From Pantoea sp. Aalb (GTDB lineage: Bacteria > Pseudomonadota > Gammaproteobacteria > Enterobacterales > Enterobacteriaceae), in assembly GCF_009829985.1 (NCBI RefSeq), contig NZ_SZZU01000001.1, forward strand, positions 186,001-250,000: 64,000 nt of DNA, in the 5' to 3' direction. A program made the translations under genes and the position numbers. Below the pieces are notes generated by a model. It ran no database searches. It was given only the letters and a program-made list of their open reading frames with translations, and was not told the DNA's origin. Below are positions 46,356-56,804 of this stretch, in pieces (position 1 is the first letter of the stretch; each line of letters begins with the position of its first letter).

Positions 46356-46900
46356 ATGGATTTTTTTTTTATTTTTGCGGATTAGTATCAATATTAACTA
46401 TGATACGTATTATGACTCATACTGATCCGATACATGTACTGTTGTACCTTATTGTTTTATTATTATCAATTGCCGGTATATTTTTTTCTATAGGGGCTTA
46501 TTTTGCTGGTGCTATAGAAGTAATTATTTATGCTGGTGCTATTATGGTGCTATTTGTTTTTGTAGTAATGATGCTGAATTTAGATCGAATAAAGCAACAA
46601 GAGCAGAAATGGTTAAAACCATCTTTATGGTTAGGACCTAGTATTATTTCATTATTACTACTAATAGTAATGATTTATGCAATTAATGGATTTAAAAATG
46701 AAAGTATTAATATTACAGTTATCGATGGAAAAGCTATAGGAATTAGTCTCTTCAGTTTTTATATATTAGCCGTTGAATTAATTTCTATGTTATTACTAGC
46801 TGGTCTAGTTGTTGCATTTCATATTGGACGTGAAAATCTTAACAAAAAAATTTTTAGTAAAAATATAAAGAATAATCAAGTAAGTAATAATTTAGAATAA
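46356..46900 (+). CDS. nuoJ: NADH-quinone oxidoreductase subunit J, out of frame in a T10 tract
   Basis: Membrane subunit of complex I. The true start is ATG 46356, with AAGGAA upstream, but a run of ten T (46361-46370) leaves it out of frame and it stops after MDFFFIFAD. With eleven T it would read [20 protein letters not shown], matching E. coli MEFAFYICGLIAILATLRVI in register, and continue into the open frame (from 46400: [44 protein letters not shown]) for 181 aa (E. coli 184). The downstream ATG at 46400 would lose most of the first helix and has no ribosome site. All other nuo genes are intact, so rescue by transcriptional slippage is plausible; a sequencing error is the alternative. 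Confidence 0.85.
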
Positions 46901-46913
46901 AAGAGGGGAAATT

Positions 46914-47216
46914 ATGGTTCCATTACAACACGCTCTAATTATATCTGCTATATTATTTGTTCTTGGTATTACTTCATTGATTTTACGTCGTAATTTATTA
47001 TTTATGTTAATTAATATTGAAATCATGCTTAATGCTGCCGCACTTGCTTTAGTGGTAGCTGGTAGTTATTGGGGACAAGCTGACGGGCAAGTAATGTATA
47101 TCTTTACTATTAGTTTAGCTGCATCAGAAGCTAGTATTGGTTTAGCGCTATTGCTTCAACTTTATCGTTCTCGTCAGACGCTGAATATTGATATTTTAAA
47201 CGAGATGCATGGATGA
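46914..47216 (+). CDS. nuoK: NADH-quinone oxidoreductase subunit K
   Basis: Small proton-channel subunit, 100 aa exactly as in E. coli, with three helices. Conserved acidic residues lie in [13 protein letters not shown] and [19 protein letters not shown]. Strong AGAGGGGAAATT leader. The stop overlaps the nuoL ATG by 4 nt (ATGA). Confidence 0.97.
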   Translation: MVPLQHALIISAILFVLGITSLILRRNLLFMLINIEIMLNAAALALVVAGSYWGQADGQVMYIFTISLAASEASIGLALLLQLYRSRQTLNIDILNEMHG

Positions 47217-49057
47217 ATCTTCTTTATTTAATCGTTTTATTTCCACTAATTGGCTATTTATTACTAGCCTTTTCTCATGGTAGTTGGTCTAAAAATATAT
47301 CAGCTGTAGTTGGTATAACTTCAGTTGGTATATCAGCACTAATTACTATGCTGGTCGGTATTCAATTTTTCGAGAATGGACAGCATCCTTTTAATCAAAT
47401 GCTTTGGACATGGATACAAGTAAATAATTTTAATATTAAAGTAAATTTGATATTAGATGGATTATCACTAACTATGTTGTCAATAGTGACAGGAATAGGC
47501 TTTTTAATTCATGTTTTTTCTTCTTGGTATATGCGTTCTAAAGAAGGTTACTCTCGTTTCTTTGCATACACTAATTTATTTATCGCCAGTATGGTAATTT
47601 TAGTATTAGCTGATAATTTAATGCTAATGTATCTAGGTTGGGAATTGGTGGGACTTTGTTCTTATTTGCTCATTGGATTTTATTATAACAATATAAAGAA
47701 TTGTAATGCAGCTATAAAAGCATTTATTATTACTCGTATAGGAGATGTATTTCTAGCATTAGCTTTGTTTATTCTTTATAATCAACTAGGAACTTTAAAT
47801 TTTCAGCAAATGGTAGAACAGGCTTCACTACAAGTACCATCTAATAATCATATATTGCAATTAGCTAGTATGCTACTACTATGTGGAGCAGTAGGAAAAT
47901 CTGCTCAGTTACCATTACAAACATGGTTAGCAGATGCTATGGCTGGACCCACACCTGTTTCTGCATTGATTCATGCTGCTACTATGGTTACTGCAGGTGT
48001 CTATTTAATTGCACGTACCCATGGTCTTTTCCTACTCACACCAGAAGTATTATATATAGTTAGTATCATTGGTACTATCACCTTAATATTAGCAGGTTTT
48101 GCTGCTTTAGTTCAAAATGATATTAAACGTATACTTGCTTATTCAACTATGAGCCAAATTGGCTACATGTTTTTAGCATTAGGAGTACAAGCGTGGAATG
48201 CTGCAATTTTTCATTTAATGATACATTCATTTTTTAAATCATTATTATTTCTCGCTTCAGGTGCAGTTATTTTAGCCTGTCATCATGAACAGAATATATT
48301 TAAAATGGGTGGATTACGTAAAACTATGAAATGGGTGTATATTTGTTTTTTAATAGGAGGTGCTGGATTATCAGGACTTCCAGTAATTACTTCAGGTTTT
48401 TATAGTAAAGATCAAATTTTATTTGTAACATTAATAAACGGTCATATTAGTCTTATGTTTATTGCATTACTTGGTTCACTGATTACTTCAATCTATGCTT
48501 TTCGTATGATATTTATTGTGTTTCATGGTAAAGAAAAAACTCATGCTTACCCTGGTAATGGTATAACTTATTATTTACCACTTACTATTTTATTAATATT
48601 ATCAACTTTTATTGGTGCACTTATTACACCACCGTTAGGTAATGTATTTCCGCAAAATACATTTAGTGAAAGTAGCAAAGTAGCTATAGAAATTACTACA
48701 GGTATAGTATCTATCATAGGTATTCTAATTGCAAGTATTTTATGGACAGGAAAAACTAAATTAGTTAATGGTATTTTCAATAATTTTTTAGGTCGTTTTT
48801 TTTATAAATGGTTGTTTATAGGATTGGGATTTGATTGGATTTATGACAAAATTTTTGTAAAAACTTATCTTTATATTGCCTATTTACTACACCGTGATCC
48901 AATAAATTTATTAATGAATTTACCAATATTAATTGTAAGAATAAGTAATAAAGGATTGTTAATGAGCATAAATGGTAATTTACGTTGGTATATAGCTTCA
49001 ATAAGTGTAGGAAGTTTAATAGTAATAGCTTTAATGATGATAATGTCTTCTTTGTGA
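47213..49057 (+). CDS. nuoL: NADH-quinone oxidoreductase subunit L
   Basis: Distal antiporter-like proton-pumping subunit with the long lateral helix. The 614-aa protein (E. coli 613) has the [18 protein letters not shown] glutamate block, [34 protein letters not shown] with the pump lysine, and the C-terminal lateral-helix region. Complete and uninterrupted; 104 nt separate it from nuoM. Confidence 0.97.
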   Translation: MNLLYLIVLFPLIGYLLLAFSHGSWSKNISAVVGITSVGISALITMLVGIQFFENGQHPFNQMLWTWIQVNNFNIKVNLILDGLSLTMLSIVTGIGFLIHVFSSWYMRSKEGYSRFFAYTNLFIASMVILVLADNLMLMYLGWELVGLCSYLLIGFYYNNIKNCNAAIKAFIITRIGDVFLALALFILYNQLGTLNFQQMVEQASLQVPSNNHILQLASMLLLCGAVGKSAQLPLQTWLADAMAGPTPVSALIHAATMVTAGVYLIARTHGLFLLTPEVLYIVSIIGTITLILAGFAALVQNDIKRILAYSTMSQIGYMFLALGVQAWNAAIFHLMIHSFFKSLLFLASGAVILACHHEQNIFKMGGLRKTMKWVYICFLIGGAGLSGLPVITSGFYSKDQILFVTLINGHISLMFIALLGSLITSIYAFRMIFIVFHGKEKTHAYPGNGITYYLPLTILLILSTFIGALITPPLGNVFPQNTFSESSKVAIEITTGIVSIIGILIASILWTGKTKLVNGIFNNFLGRFFYKWLFIGLGFDWIYDKIFVKTYLYIAYLLHRDPINLLMNLPILIVRISNKGLLMSINGNLRWYIASISVGSLIVIALMMIMSSL

Positions 49058-49161
49058 AAAAAACCTAACTAAAAAAAATTTTTTGAAGTTAATTAGTATA
49101 ATATAAAGAAATACTATAATAGATAGTTTAAAACAAGGAATAAAAAAGGAAAGAAAATACT

Positions 49162-50682
49162 GTGTTACTACCTTGGTTTATTATCATACCATTTATAGGT
49201 GGTTTGCTCTGCTGGTTAGTAGAATATTTTAGTACCAAATTACCACGTTGGATCGCTCTAATTGCGATTGGCTTTACATTAATTTTTGATTTATATCTCT
49301 GGCTACAAGGAAACTATTTATTAATTCAAAAAAATATCATTATTAGTGTTATACCTCATTGGCAAGCTACTTTTTTACAGTCTTGGATTCCACGTTTTGG
49401 AATTAATTTCTATCTAGCGATTGATGGATTATCATTATTAATGATCATATTAACTAGTGTACTTGGTCTTATGGCTGTACTATGTTCTTGGAATGAGATT
49501 CAAAAATATCAAGGATTTTTTTATCTTAATTTAATGTGGATTTTTGTAGGAGTATTTGGTGTATTTCTTGCTATTGATATGTTTTTATTTTTCTTTTTTT
49601 GGGAAATGATGTTAATTCCAATGTATTTTCTTATTGCACTTTGGGGACATAAAGCATCAAATGGTAAAACACGTATCGCTGCTGCAACTAAATTTTTTAT
49701 TTATACTCAAGCTTCTAGTTTAACGATGTTGATTGCGATACTTTCCTTAGTATTTATGCATTATGATATAACTGGTGTATGGACTTTTAAATATGAATCT
49801 TTAATTCAAACACCAATGTCCTATAATGTTGAATTTTTATTAATGTTAGGATTCTTTATAGCATTCGCTGTAAAAATGCCTATTATACCGTTACACGGAT
49901 GGTTACCAGATGCACATAGTCAAGCACCTACTGCCGGTTCAGTTGATCTTGCTGGTATTCTTTTAAAAACAGCTGCTTATGGATTAATGAGATTTATTTT
50001 ACCATTATTTCCACATGCTTCTATAAAATTTACACCTATTGTTATGTGGTTAGGTATAATTGGTATATTTTATGGTGCTTGGATGGCTTTTTCACAAGTA
50101 GATATTAAACGTCTTATTGCTTATACTTCTATCTCACATATGGGTTTTATATTAATAGCAATCTATAGTGGTAGCCAATTAGCTCTTCAAGGTGCAGTGG
50201 TACAAATGATAGCACACGGTATTTCAGCTGCAGCACTATTTATTCTATGTGGGCAATTATATGAACGTCTTCATACTAGAGATATGGATAAAATGGGTGG
50301 TTTATGGTCACGTATAAGATGGATTCCTGCTTTTTCCTTATTTTTTGCAGTAGCTAATTTAGGTATGCCTGGTACTGGTAATTTTATAGGTGAATTTATG
50401 ATTTTAATTGGTAGTTTTCGGATAGTACCTATTATAATTACTATTGCTACTTTTAGTTTAGTTTTTGCTTCTGCCTACTCACTCATTATGATACAACGTG
50501 CTTATTATGGTACAGTACAATCTAAAAATAGATTGGCAGATATGTCATTACGTGAATTTTTTATGATAACTATACTTGTAGCACTTTTGTTTTTGTTAGG
50601 AGTATACCCACAACCAATACTTAAAACTTCTTATGCTGCAATTAATAATATTCAGCAATTATTTAATATTCCCAATCAATAA
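49162..50682 (+). CDS. nuoM: NADH-quinone oxidoreductase subunit M
   Basis: Antiporter-like proton-pumping subunit. The 506-aa protein (E. coli 509) has about fourteen helices, FFFFWEMMLIPMYFLIALWG with the conserved glutamate and VKMPIIPLHGWLPDAHSQAPTAGSVDLAGILLK with the pump lysines. Starts at GTG with MLLPWFIIIPFIGG as in E. coli, after AAAAAGGAAAG. Confidence 0.97.
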   Translation: MLLPWFIIIPFIGGLLCWLVEYFSTKLPRWIALIAIGFTLIFDLYLWLQGNYLLIQKNIIISVIPHWQATFLQSWIPRFGINFYLAIDGLSLLMIILTSVLGLMAVLCSWNEIQKYQGFFYLNLMWIFVGVFGVFLAIDMFLFFFFWEMMLIPMYFLIALWGHKASNGKTRIAAATKFFIYTQASSLTMLIAILSLVFMHYDITGVWTFKYESLIQTPMSYNVEFLLMLGFFIAFAVKMPIIPLHGWLPDAHSQAPTAGSVDLAGILLKTAAYGLMRFILPLFPHASIKFTPIVMWLGIIGIFYGAWMAFSQVDIKRLIAYTSISHMGFILIAIYSGSQLALQGAVVQMIAHGISAAALFILCGQLYERLHTRDMDKMGGLWSRIRWIPAFSLFFAVANLGMPGTGNFIGEFMILIGSFRIVPIIITIATFSLVFASAYSLIMIQRAYYGTVQSKNRLADMSLREFFMITILVALLFLLGVYPQPILKTSYAAINNIQQLFNIPNQ

Positions 50683-50688
50683 TTTTTT

Positions 50689-52155
50689 ATGAATATAAAA
50701 TTTCAACAACTTATTGCATTATTACCACTACTTATTATTGGATGCACAGTTATAATTGTGATGCTAGCTATTGCATGGCAACGAAGTCATTTAATTAATG
50801 TTTTTTTAACGGTATTTGGGCTTAATTTAGCTTTGATTTCATTATTATTTGTTGCCCATAATGGTTCAATGGATGTCACAGAATTACTACGTGTAGATAA
50901 ATATTCAATATTTTATAGTGGAATTATACTTTTAGCAAGTTTAGCTACATGTACATTTTCTTATCTTTGGCTATCTGGAAATTTTCCATATAGTAAAAAT
51001 GAATTTTATATTTTATTATTAATCGCTACATTAGGTGGTCAAGTTCTTACAGGTGCTAATCATTTAGCTACATTATTTATTGGCATTGAATTAATATCGT
51101 TACCATTATTTGGAATGATTGGATATGCTTTTCATCAAAAACGAACTTTAGAATCTGCATTAAAGTACACTATTTTATCTGCTACAACTTCTGCTTTTTT
51201 ATTATTTGGTATTGCATTAGTCTATATAAATTTTGGTAATTTAAGCTTTATTAATATTAGTCAATATATACATCATAATGCCAATATATTGAAACAACCA
51301 CTTTTATTACTTGGATTAGGAATGATGCTTATAAGTTTTTTCTTTAAGTTATCATTAGCTCCTTTTCATTTATGGACACCAGACGTATATCAAGGTACAC
51401 CTGCACCTGTATTAACTTTTTTCGCTACAGCCAGTAAGATTGCGATTTTTGTAGTAATGATACGTTTATTTATTTATGTACCATTTACTGATAATAATAC
51501 AATATCTTTTATATTAAAATTCATAGCATTAATTTCTATATTATTTGGTAATGTTATGGCTATTTCACAAAGTAACATTAAACGTTTACTTGGTTATTCA
51601 TCTATTGCTCATTTTGGATATTTACTTATTGTATTGATTACAATAAAAAATCATCAATTATCGCTAGAAGCCACTGGTGTTTATTTAACTGGTTATTTAT
51701 TTAGTAGTTTAGGGGCATTTGGTGTAGTAAGTTTAATGTCAAGTCCATATAGCGGTCAAGATATAGATTCTTTGTATTCATATCGTGGTTTATTCTGGCA
51801 TCGTCCAGTTTTATCTGCTGCGATGACTGTAATGATGTTATCTTTAGCTGGTATACCAATGACATTAGGTTTTATAGGAAAATTTTATGTTATTGCTTCA
51901 AGTGTACATGCACATTTATGGTGGTTAACACTAGCTATAGTTATTGGTAGTGCTATTGGTCTTTATTATTATTTAAGAGTTACAGTTAGCTTTTATCTTA
52001 GTCCTCCTGAAAAACATACTCACGATATACTAGCTGATTGGGAGTTTACAGCTGGTGGCATTGTAGTGTTACTTTGTACTATACTAGTAATATTATTAGG
52101 AATATATCCACAACCATTAATTAAATTAGTACAGATAGCTACACCTTTAATATAA
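50689..52155 (+). CDS. nuoN: NADH-quinone oxidoreductase subunit N
   Basis: Third antiporter-like subunit, closest to the small membrane subunits. The 488-aa protein (E. coli 485) has about fourteen helices and the blocks [20 protein letters not shown] and [23 protein letters not shown]. Last gene of the operon; it begins 6 nt after nuoM. No strong terminator follows. Confidence 0.97.
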   Translation: MNIKFQQLIALLPLLIIGCTVIIVMLAIAWQRSHLINVFLTVFGLNLALISLLFVAHNGSMDVTELLRVDKYSIFYSGIILLASLATCTFSYLWLSGNFPYSKNEFYILLLIATLGGQVLTGANHLATLFIGIELISLPLFGMIGYAFHQKRTLESALKYTILSATTSAFLLFGIALVYINFGNLSFINISQYIHHNANILKQPLLLLGLGMMLISFFFKLSLAPFHLWTPDVYQGTPAPVLTFFATASKIAIFVVMIRLFIYVPFTDNNTISFILKFIALISILFGNVMAISQSNIKRLLGYSSIAHFGYLLIVLITIKNHQLSLEATGVYLTGYLFSSLGAFGVVSLMSSPYSGQDIDSLYSYRGLFWHRPVLSAAMTVMMLSLAGIPMTLGFIGKFYVIASSVHAHLWWLTLAIVIGSAIGLYYYLRVTVSFYLSPPEKHTHDILADWEFTAGGIVVLLCTILVILLGIYPQPLIKLVQIATPLI

Positions 52156-52383
52156 AAATTATGGTTAATAATATCATTAAATTATAATTTACTATTAAAA
52201 ATATTTTTTAACACATCTTTAAAGAAGAAAAAGTTAGAAAATTCATTAATTTATATTATAAATAATTTATTTTCAGTTGTTTTAAATCTTAAATATATAT
52301 TAATTTACATTTCATAGAGAATAAAATTAATATATATTTAAGATAAATAAGTTAATTGATCAATTAAAATCGGAGGCATTAAA

Positions 52384-52704
52384 GTGTCGTCTACACATAA
52401 ATTTGAAACATGCGACGAAACATGTATTGATGAAGAGTTAACATTATTAATTGAACCGTTAGAAAAGTTATTACAATATTCTGGTGATCAAAATAATCAA
52501 GAATATATCGAATTAAAAAATACAGCTAAGCAAACATTAGAAGATATAAAGAATCGTTTAACTCAAACTTCTGATAATTATTACTGTAAAGCAAAACAAG
52601 CAGCATATTGTGCTGATGATTACGTTCATGAAAAACCTTGGCAAAGCATTATTCTTGGTGCAGTTGCTGGTCTATTCACTGGTTTATTATTGGCAAGGAA
52701 TTAA
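52384..52704 (+). CDS. elaB: ElaB, membrane-anchored DUF883-family protein
   Basis: C-tail-anchored inner-membrane protein; E. coli ElaB and its paralogue YqjD are reported to tether ribosomes to the membrane in stationary phase. The 106-aa protein (E. coli 101) is helical, with DELTLLIEPLEKLLQYSG-type heptads, the family motif KAKQAAYCADDYVHEKPWQS and a C-terminal helix ending GLLLARN. GTG start with CGGAGGCA upstream. It follows the nuo operon and ends at a strong terminator. Unusually non-essential for a reduced genome. Confidence 0.9.
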   Translation: MSSTHKFETCDETCIDEELTLLIEPLEKLLQYSGDQNNQEYIELKNTAKQTLEDIKNRLTQTSDNYYCKAKQAAYCADDYVHEKPWQSIILGAVAGLFTGLLLARN

Positions 52705-52715
52705 ATATTATTCAT

Positions 52716-52748
52716 GGACACGAATTAGTAATTCAACTAATCGTGTCC
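52716..52748 (+). terminator. Intrinsic terminator of elaB
   Basis: GGACACGA and TTAGT pair with ACTAA and TCGTGTCC, a 13-bp stem with one bulged A and a short loop, only 12 nt after the elaB stop. T-rich sequence follows (TATCTTCTTATATTTTT). The clearest intrinsic terminator in the window. Confidence 0.85.
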
Positions 52749-52960
52749 TATCTTCTTATATTTTTAATATTGCTTTAATTAAATTAATCTATAGCGTTAT
52801 TTCTATTATAGTAAATATAGTAAATTCATTTAATTGATTAATGAGGTTCTCATCTTCTGAGAAAAAACGCTATTTAAATAAATATATACTTATTAAAAAT
52901 ACATTAGAGACAAAAATCTATGATAAACAATAATTATATTATATTGAAAAATAATTTCTT

Positions 52961-54091
52961 TTAGATTTGAAAATCTTTGAAATCAGATTCATTAACTGCA
53001 GCATCAATTTGACCAACTAAATATGAACTAACCTCAACTTCTTGTGGCGCAACTTGGACATTATCTGATATTAGCCATGCATTAATCCAAGGAATAGGAT
53101 TAGATCTAGTCGGAAAAGGTAAATCTAAACCTACAGCTTGCATACGAATATTAGTAATATATTCAATATATTGACATAAAATATGTTTATTTAAACCAAT
53201 CATTGATCCGCCACTAAATAAATAACTTGCCCATTCTTTTTCTTGTTCAGCTGCTGTTTTAAAAATTTTAAAACAATCATCTCTACAGGAAGTAGCAATA
53301 TCTTTCATCGATATATCGTCTTCGCCAGTACGCATAAGATTTAATATATATTGAGTACCAGTTAGATGTAGTGCTTCATCTCGAGCAATAAGACGAATAA
53401 TTTTTGCATTCCCTTCCATTAATTCTCTTTCAGCAAAAGCAAAGGCACAAGCAAAACTAACATAAAAGCGAATTGCTTCTAATGCATTTACGCTCATCAA
53501 ACACATATATAACTGTTTTTTTAATTTATGTAAATTAACAGTAATTGTTTTATTTACTATTTTATGTATTCCTTCACCTAAAAGGTGCCAATAATTAGTT
53601 GTTTCAATTAAATTATCATAATATTTAGAAATATCTTGAGCACGAGCTAAAATTTGTTTATTGGTAACTATATCATCAAATATTAGTCCTGGATCATTAA
53701 CAATATTACGGATAATATGAGTATAAGAACGAGAGTGAATTGTTTCAAAAAATGCCCACGTTTCAATCCAAGTTTCTAATTCAGGAATTGAAACTAAAGG
53801 AAGAAAAGCTACGTTTGGACTACGTCCTTGTATTGAATCAAGTAAAGTTTGATATTTTAAATTACTAATAAAAATATGTTTTTCATGCTCTGGCAATGCT
53901 TGGTAGTCAATTCTATCACGTGATATATCTATTTCTTCTGGTCTCCAAAAAAAGGAAAGTTGTTTTTCAATAAGTTTTTCAAACATATTATATTTTTGTT
54001 GATCAAAACGTACAACATTAACCGATTGACCAAAAAACATTGGTTCTTTTAATTGATCATTTTTATTTTTTGAAAATGTAGTATAAACCAT
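52961..54091 (-). CDS. nrdB: Ribonucleoside-diphosphate reductase 1 subunit beta, NrdB
   Basis: Aerobic class Ia radical subunit making dNDPs with NrdA. The 376-aa protein (E. coli length) has the di-iron carboxylate motifs [15 protein letters not shown] and [24 protein letters not shown], and a C-terminal NrdA-docking tail ([22 protein letters not shown]). Second gene of nrdAB; yfaE, the ferredoxin that follows in E. coli, is absent. Confidence 0.97.
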   Translation of the reverse strand: MVYTTFSKNKNDQLKEPMFFGQSVNVVRFDQQKYNMFEKLIEKQLSFFWRPEEIDISRDRIDYQALPEHEKHIFISNLKYQTLLDSIQGRSPNVAFLPLVSIPELETWIETWAFFETIHSRSYTHIIRNIVNDPGLIFDDIVTNKQILARAQDISKYYDNLIETTNYWHLLGEGIHKIVNKTITVNLHKLKKQLYMCLMSVNALEAIRFYVSFACAFAFAERELMEGNAKIIRLIARDEALHLTGTQYILNLMRTGEDDISMKDIATSCRDDCFKIFKTAAEQEKEWASYLFSGGSMIGLNKHILCQYIEYITNIRMQAVGLDLPFPTRSNPIPWINAWLISDNVQVAPQEVEVSSYLVGQIDAAVNESDFKDFQI

Positions 54092-54155
54092 AATGTTTAT
54101 CCAAATTTAAACGGGCTAAATAATAGTGCTATTAACACTATTACAGTGCTTAAAA

Positions 54156-56441
54156 TTAAATTTTACATGCACCACTTTCACAATAATCATCTTGAATTGA
54201 AATATTTATATCATCTTGTATATCCTCTGCACCATCTCGAGTATTCTGGTAGTAAAGTGTCTTTAATCCAAATTTATATGCAGTTAACATATCTTTCAGT
54301 AACTGCTTCATAGGAATTCTACCATTAGCAAATCGACTTGGATCGTAATTAGTATTAGAAGAAATAGATTGATCAATAAATTTTTGCATCACTCCGACTA
54401 GTTGTAAATAACCATTGTTAGATGGCATACCCCATAATAATTCATATTGATCTTTTAGTCGTTCATATTCAGGCACTACTTGACGTAATATTCCATCTTT
54501 AGAAGTTTTAATAGTAATATAACCACGAGGTGGCTCAATACCATTAGTAGCATTTGAAATTTGTGATGAAGTTTCAGATGGCATTATTGCAGATAGCGTA
54601 GAATTGCGAAGTCCATATATTTTAATTTGTTCACGTAAACTTTCCCAATCAAAATGAAGTGGCTCATTACATACACTATCTATGTCTTTTTTATAAGTAT
54701 CAATTGGAAGAATACCTTGAGAATATGTGGTTTCTTTAAACCATGGACATGCGCCTTGTTCTTTAGCTAATTCATTTGAAGCTTTTAAAAGATAGTATTG
54801 AATTGCTTCAAAAGTTTTATGCGTTAAGTTATTAGCACTTCCGTCAGAATATCGTACATCATGTTTGGCTAAATAGTAAGCAAAGTTTATTACTCCTATG
54901 CCTAGTGTACGACGTCCCATGGCGCTACGTTTAGCAGCTGGGATTGGATAATTTTGATAGTCAAGTAATGCATCTAATGCACGTACTGTAAGTATCGCTA
55001 ACTCTTCTAAATCTTCAAGATTATTAATAGCTCCCAGATTAAACGCAGATAATGTACATAAAGCAACTTCACCATTTTCATCATTAATATTTTCTAATGG
55101 CTTAGTTGGTAATACTATTTCTAAGCATAAATTAGATTGTCGTACTGGAGCAAGAATTGGATTGAATGGACTATGAGTATTACAATGATCTACATTTTGT
55201 ATATAAATGCGTCCTGTAGAAGAACGTTCTTGCATCATCAAAGAAAATAAGTCAATGGCTTTTATACGTTTTTTACGAATACTATCATCTTTTTCATAAT
55301 AATTATAAAGACGTTCGAATTCTTTTTGATCAGCAAAAAATGCATCATACATACCTGGTACATCAGATGGGCTAAAGAGTGTGATTTCTTGACCTTTTAA
55401 TAAACGGCTATACATTAACTTATTAGTTTGTACTGCATAATCTATGTGACGAACTCGATTTTCTTCAATACCTCTATTATTTTTTAATACAAGTAAGCTT
55501 TCTATTTCTAAATGCCACATGGGATAGAACAAAGTTGCCGCTCCGCCACGTACTCCTCCCTGAGAACATGATTTAACTGCAGTTTGAAAATGTTTATAAA
55601 ATGGAATACATCCTGTATGAAATGCTTCGCCATTACGTATTGAGCTGCCTAAAGCACGAATGCGCCCAGCATTTATACCAATACCAGCGCGTTGAGATAC
55701 GTATTTTACAATAGCATTAGAGCTAGCATTAATTGAATTTAGACTATCATCACACTCTATTAGTACGCAGGAACTAAATTGTCGAGTTGGAGTACGTACT
55801 CCTGACATAATTGGTGTTGGTAAAGAGATCTTAAAAGTTGAAACTGCATCATAAAAGTGCTTGATATAGCTCATACGTTTGGTACGTGGATAATTTGAAA
55901 ATAAACAAGCAGCCATTAATATATATAGAAATTGAGCACTTTCATAAATAGCACCATTCACACGATTTTGTACTAAATATTTTCCTTCTAGCTGTTTAAC
56001 GGCAGCATAGGAAAAATTCATATCACGCCAGTGATCAATAAAACCATCCATTTGTTCAAATTCTTCAAAATTATAGTCTTCTAGTAAATGTCCATCATAT
56101 TTTCCAAGTTTAACCATTTTTACAACTTGATCATATAGTTTAGGAGGTGCAAATTGCCCATACGCTTTTTTACGTAAATGAAAAATAGCTAAACGCGCTG
56201 CCAAATACTGATAATCTGGAGCATCCCGAGATATTAAGTCTGCAGCAGCTTTAATTATCGTTTCGTGTATATCTGAAGTTTTAATACCATTATAAAATTG
56301 AATATGAGAACGTAATTCAACTTGAGAAACAGAAACATTGTTTAACCCTTCAGTAGCCCAGTCTAGTACTCTATGAATCTTATCAAGATCAATTTTCTCC
56401 TGGCGTCCATCACGTTTAGTCACGAGTAAACTTTGGTTCAT
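54156..56441 (-). CDS. nrdA: Ribonucleoside-diphosphate reductase 1 subunit alpha, NrdA
   Basis: Catalytic subunit of class Ia ribonucleotide reductase. The 761-aa protein (E. coli length) has the N-terminal ATP-cone (VTKRDGRQEKIDLDKIHRVLDWA), the active-site region with SNLCLEIVLPT, and the redox-active C-terminal cysteine pair CESGACKI. The complete enzyme implies oxygen-dependent dNTP synthesis. An 11-bp repeat lies about 100 nt upstream. nrdB follows after 64 nt. Confidence 0.97.
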   Translation of the reverse strand: MNQSLLVTKRDGRQEKIDLDKIHRVLDWATEGLNNVSVSQVELRSHIQFYNGIKTSDIHETIIKAAADLISRDAPDYQYLAARLAIFHLRKKAYGQFAPPKLYDQVVKMVKLGKYDGHLLEDYNFEEFEQMDGFIDHWRDMNFSYAAVKQLEGKYLVQNRVNGAIYESAQFLYILMAACLFSNYPRTKRMSYIKHFYDAVSTFKISLPTPIMSGVRTPTRQFSSCVLIECDDSLNSINASSNAIVKYVSQRAGIGINAGRIRALGSSIRNGEAFHTGCIPFYKHFQTAVKSCSQGGVRGGAATLFYPMWHLEIESLLVLKNNRGIEENRVRHIDYAVQTNKLMYSRLLKGQEITLFSPSDVPGMYDAFFADQKEFERLYNYYEKDDSIRKKRIKAIDLFSLMMQERSSTGRIYIQNVDHCNTHSPFNPILAPVRQSNLCLEIVLPTKPLENINDENGEVALCTLSAFNLGAINNLEDLEELAILTVRALDALLDYQNYPIPAAKRSAMGRRTLGIGVINFAYYLAKHDVRYSDGSANNLTHKTFEAIQYYLLKASNELAKEQGACPWFKETTYSQGILPIDTYKKDIDSVCNEPLHFDWESLREQIKIYGLRNSTLSAIMPSETSSQISNATNGIEPPRGYITIKTSKDGILRQVVPEYERLKDQYELLWGMPSNNGYLQLVGVMQKFIDQSISSNTNYDPSRFANGRIPMKQLLKDMLTAYKFGLKTLYYQNTRDGAEDIQDDINISIQDDYCESGACKI

Positions 56442-56538
56442 GTCACGTTTTTACCTTATGCGTTAAATGTCCAAAATTTTTAAAATCTCAGTTTATACAA
56501 AAATAAAATAATTAATAAAAATAATATTTATAACATTA

Positions 56539-56566
56539 TATTGTCACTATATTGTCACTATATTGT
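56539..56566 (-). repeat. 11-bp tandem repeat upstream of nrdA
   Basis: TATTGTCACTA occurs twice, plus a partial third copy, with a period of 11 bp, close to one DNA helical turn. It lies about 100-125 nt before the nrdA start, so a protein-binding array is conceivable. The unit resembles part of an NrdR box but is two bases short. Confidence 0.6.
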
Positions 56567-56670
56567 AAAGATAAAACATAAAATCGTCACAAATAAAAGA
56601 AAGGGAGATATATTATTATTTTAATATTATGTAATTCATATTAAAACAATGAACATGAATTGATTTTGTG

Positions 56671-56699
56671 ATGACAAAGAAACTTCAATCTTGTATAAT
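56671..56699 (+). promoter_or_regulatory. Orphan near-consensus sigma70 promoter
   Basis: -35 ATGACA (56671-56676), exactly 17 nt, then a perfect -10 TATAAT (56694-56699). It lies in a locally GC-richer patch and points into more than 1.2 kb without a gene. A hairpin with a T-rich tail (56778-56804) lies about 75 nt past the predicted start. Confidence 0.5.
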
Positions 56700-56777
56700 A
56701 AATTTTTTATATATAAAAATTTTTACTAAAATTCTAAAAATTTAAAGACTTTTCGATTTTTAAAAAAATTATGTATT

Positions 56778-56804
56778 AAAGTATTTTTTATTAATAAATA
56801 CTTT
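56778..56804 (+). terminator. Hairpin with T-rich tail after the orphan promoter
   Basis: AAAGTATTT pairs with AAATACTTT over nine bases around a 9-nt loop. It is followed by TTGAGTTATTTTATTTTTTC. All-AT apart from one G-C pair, so weak on its own. Confidence 0.35.

Noticed and set aside
52610..52837. 75-codon ORF overlapping elaB
   Set aside because: Out-of-frame shadow of elaB that runs through its terminator.
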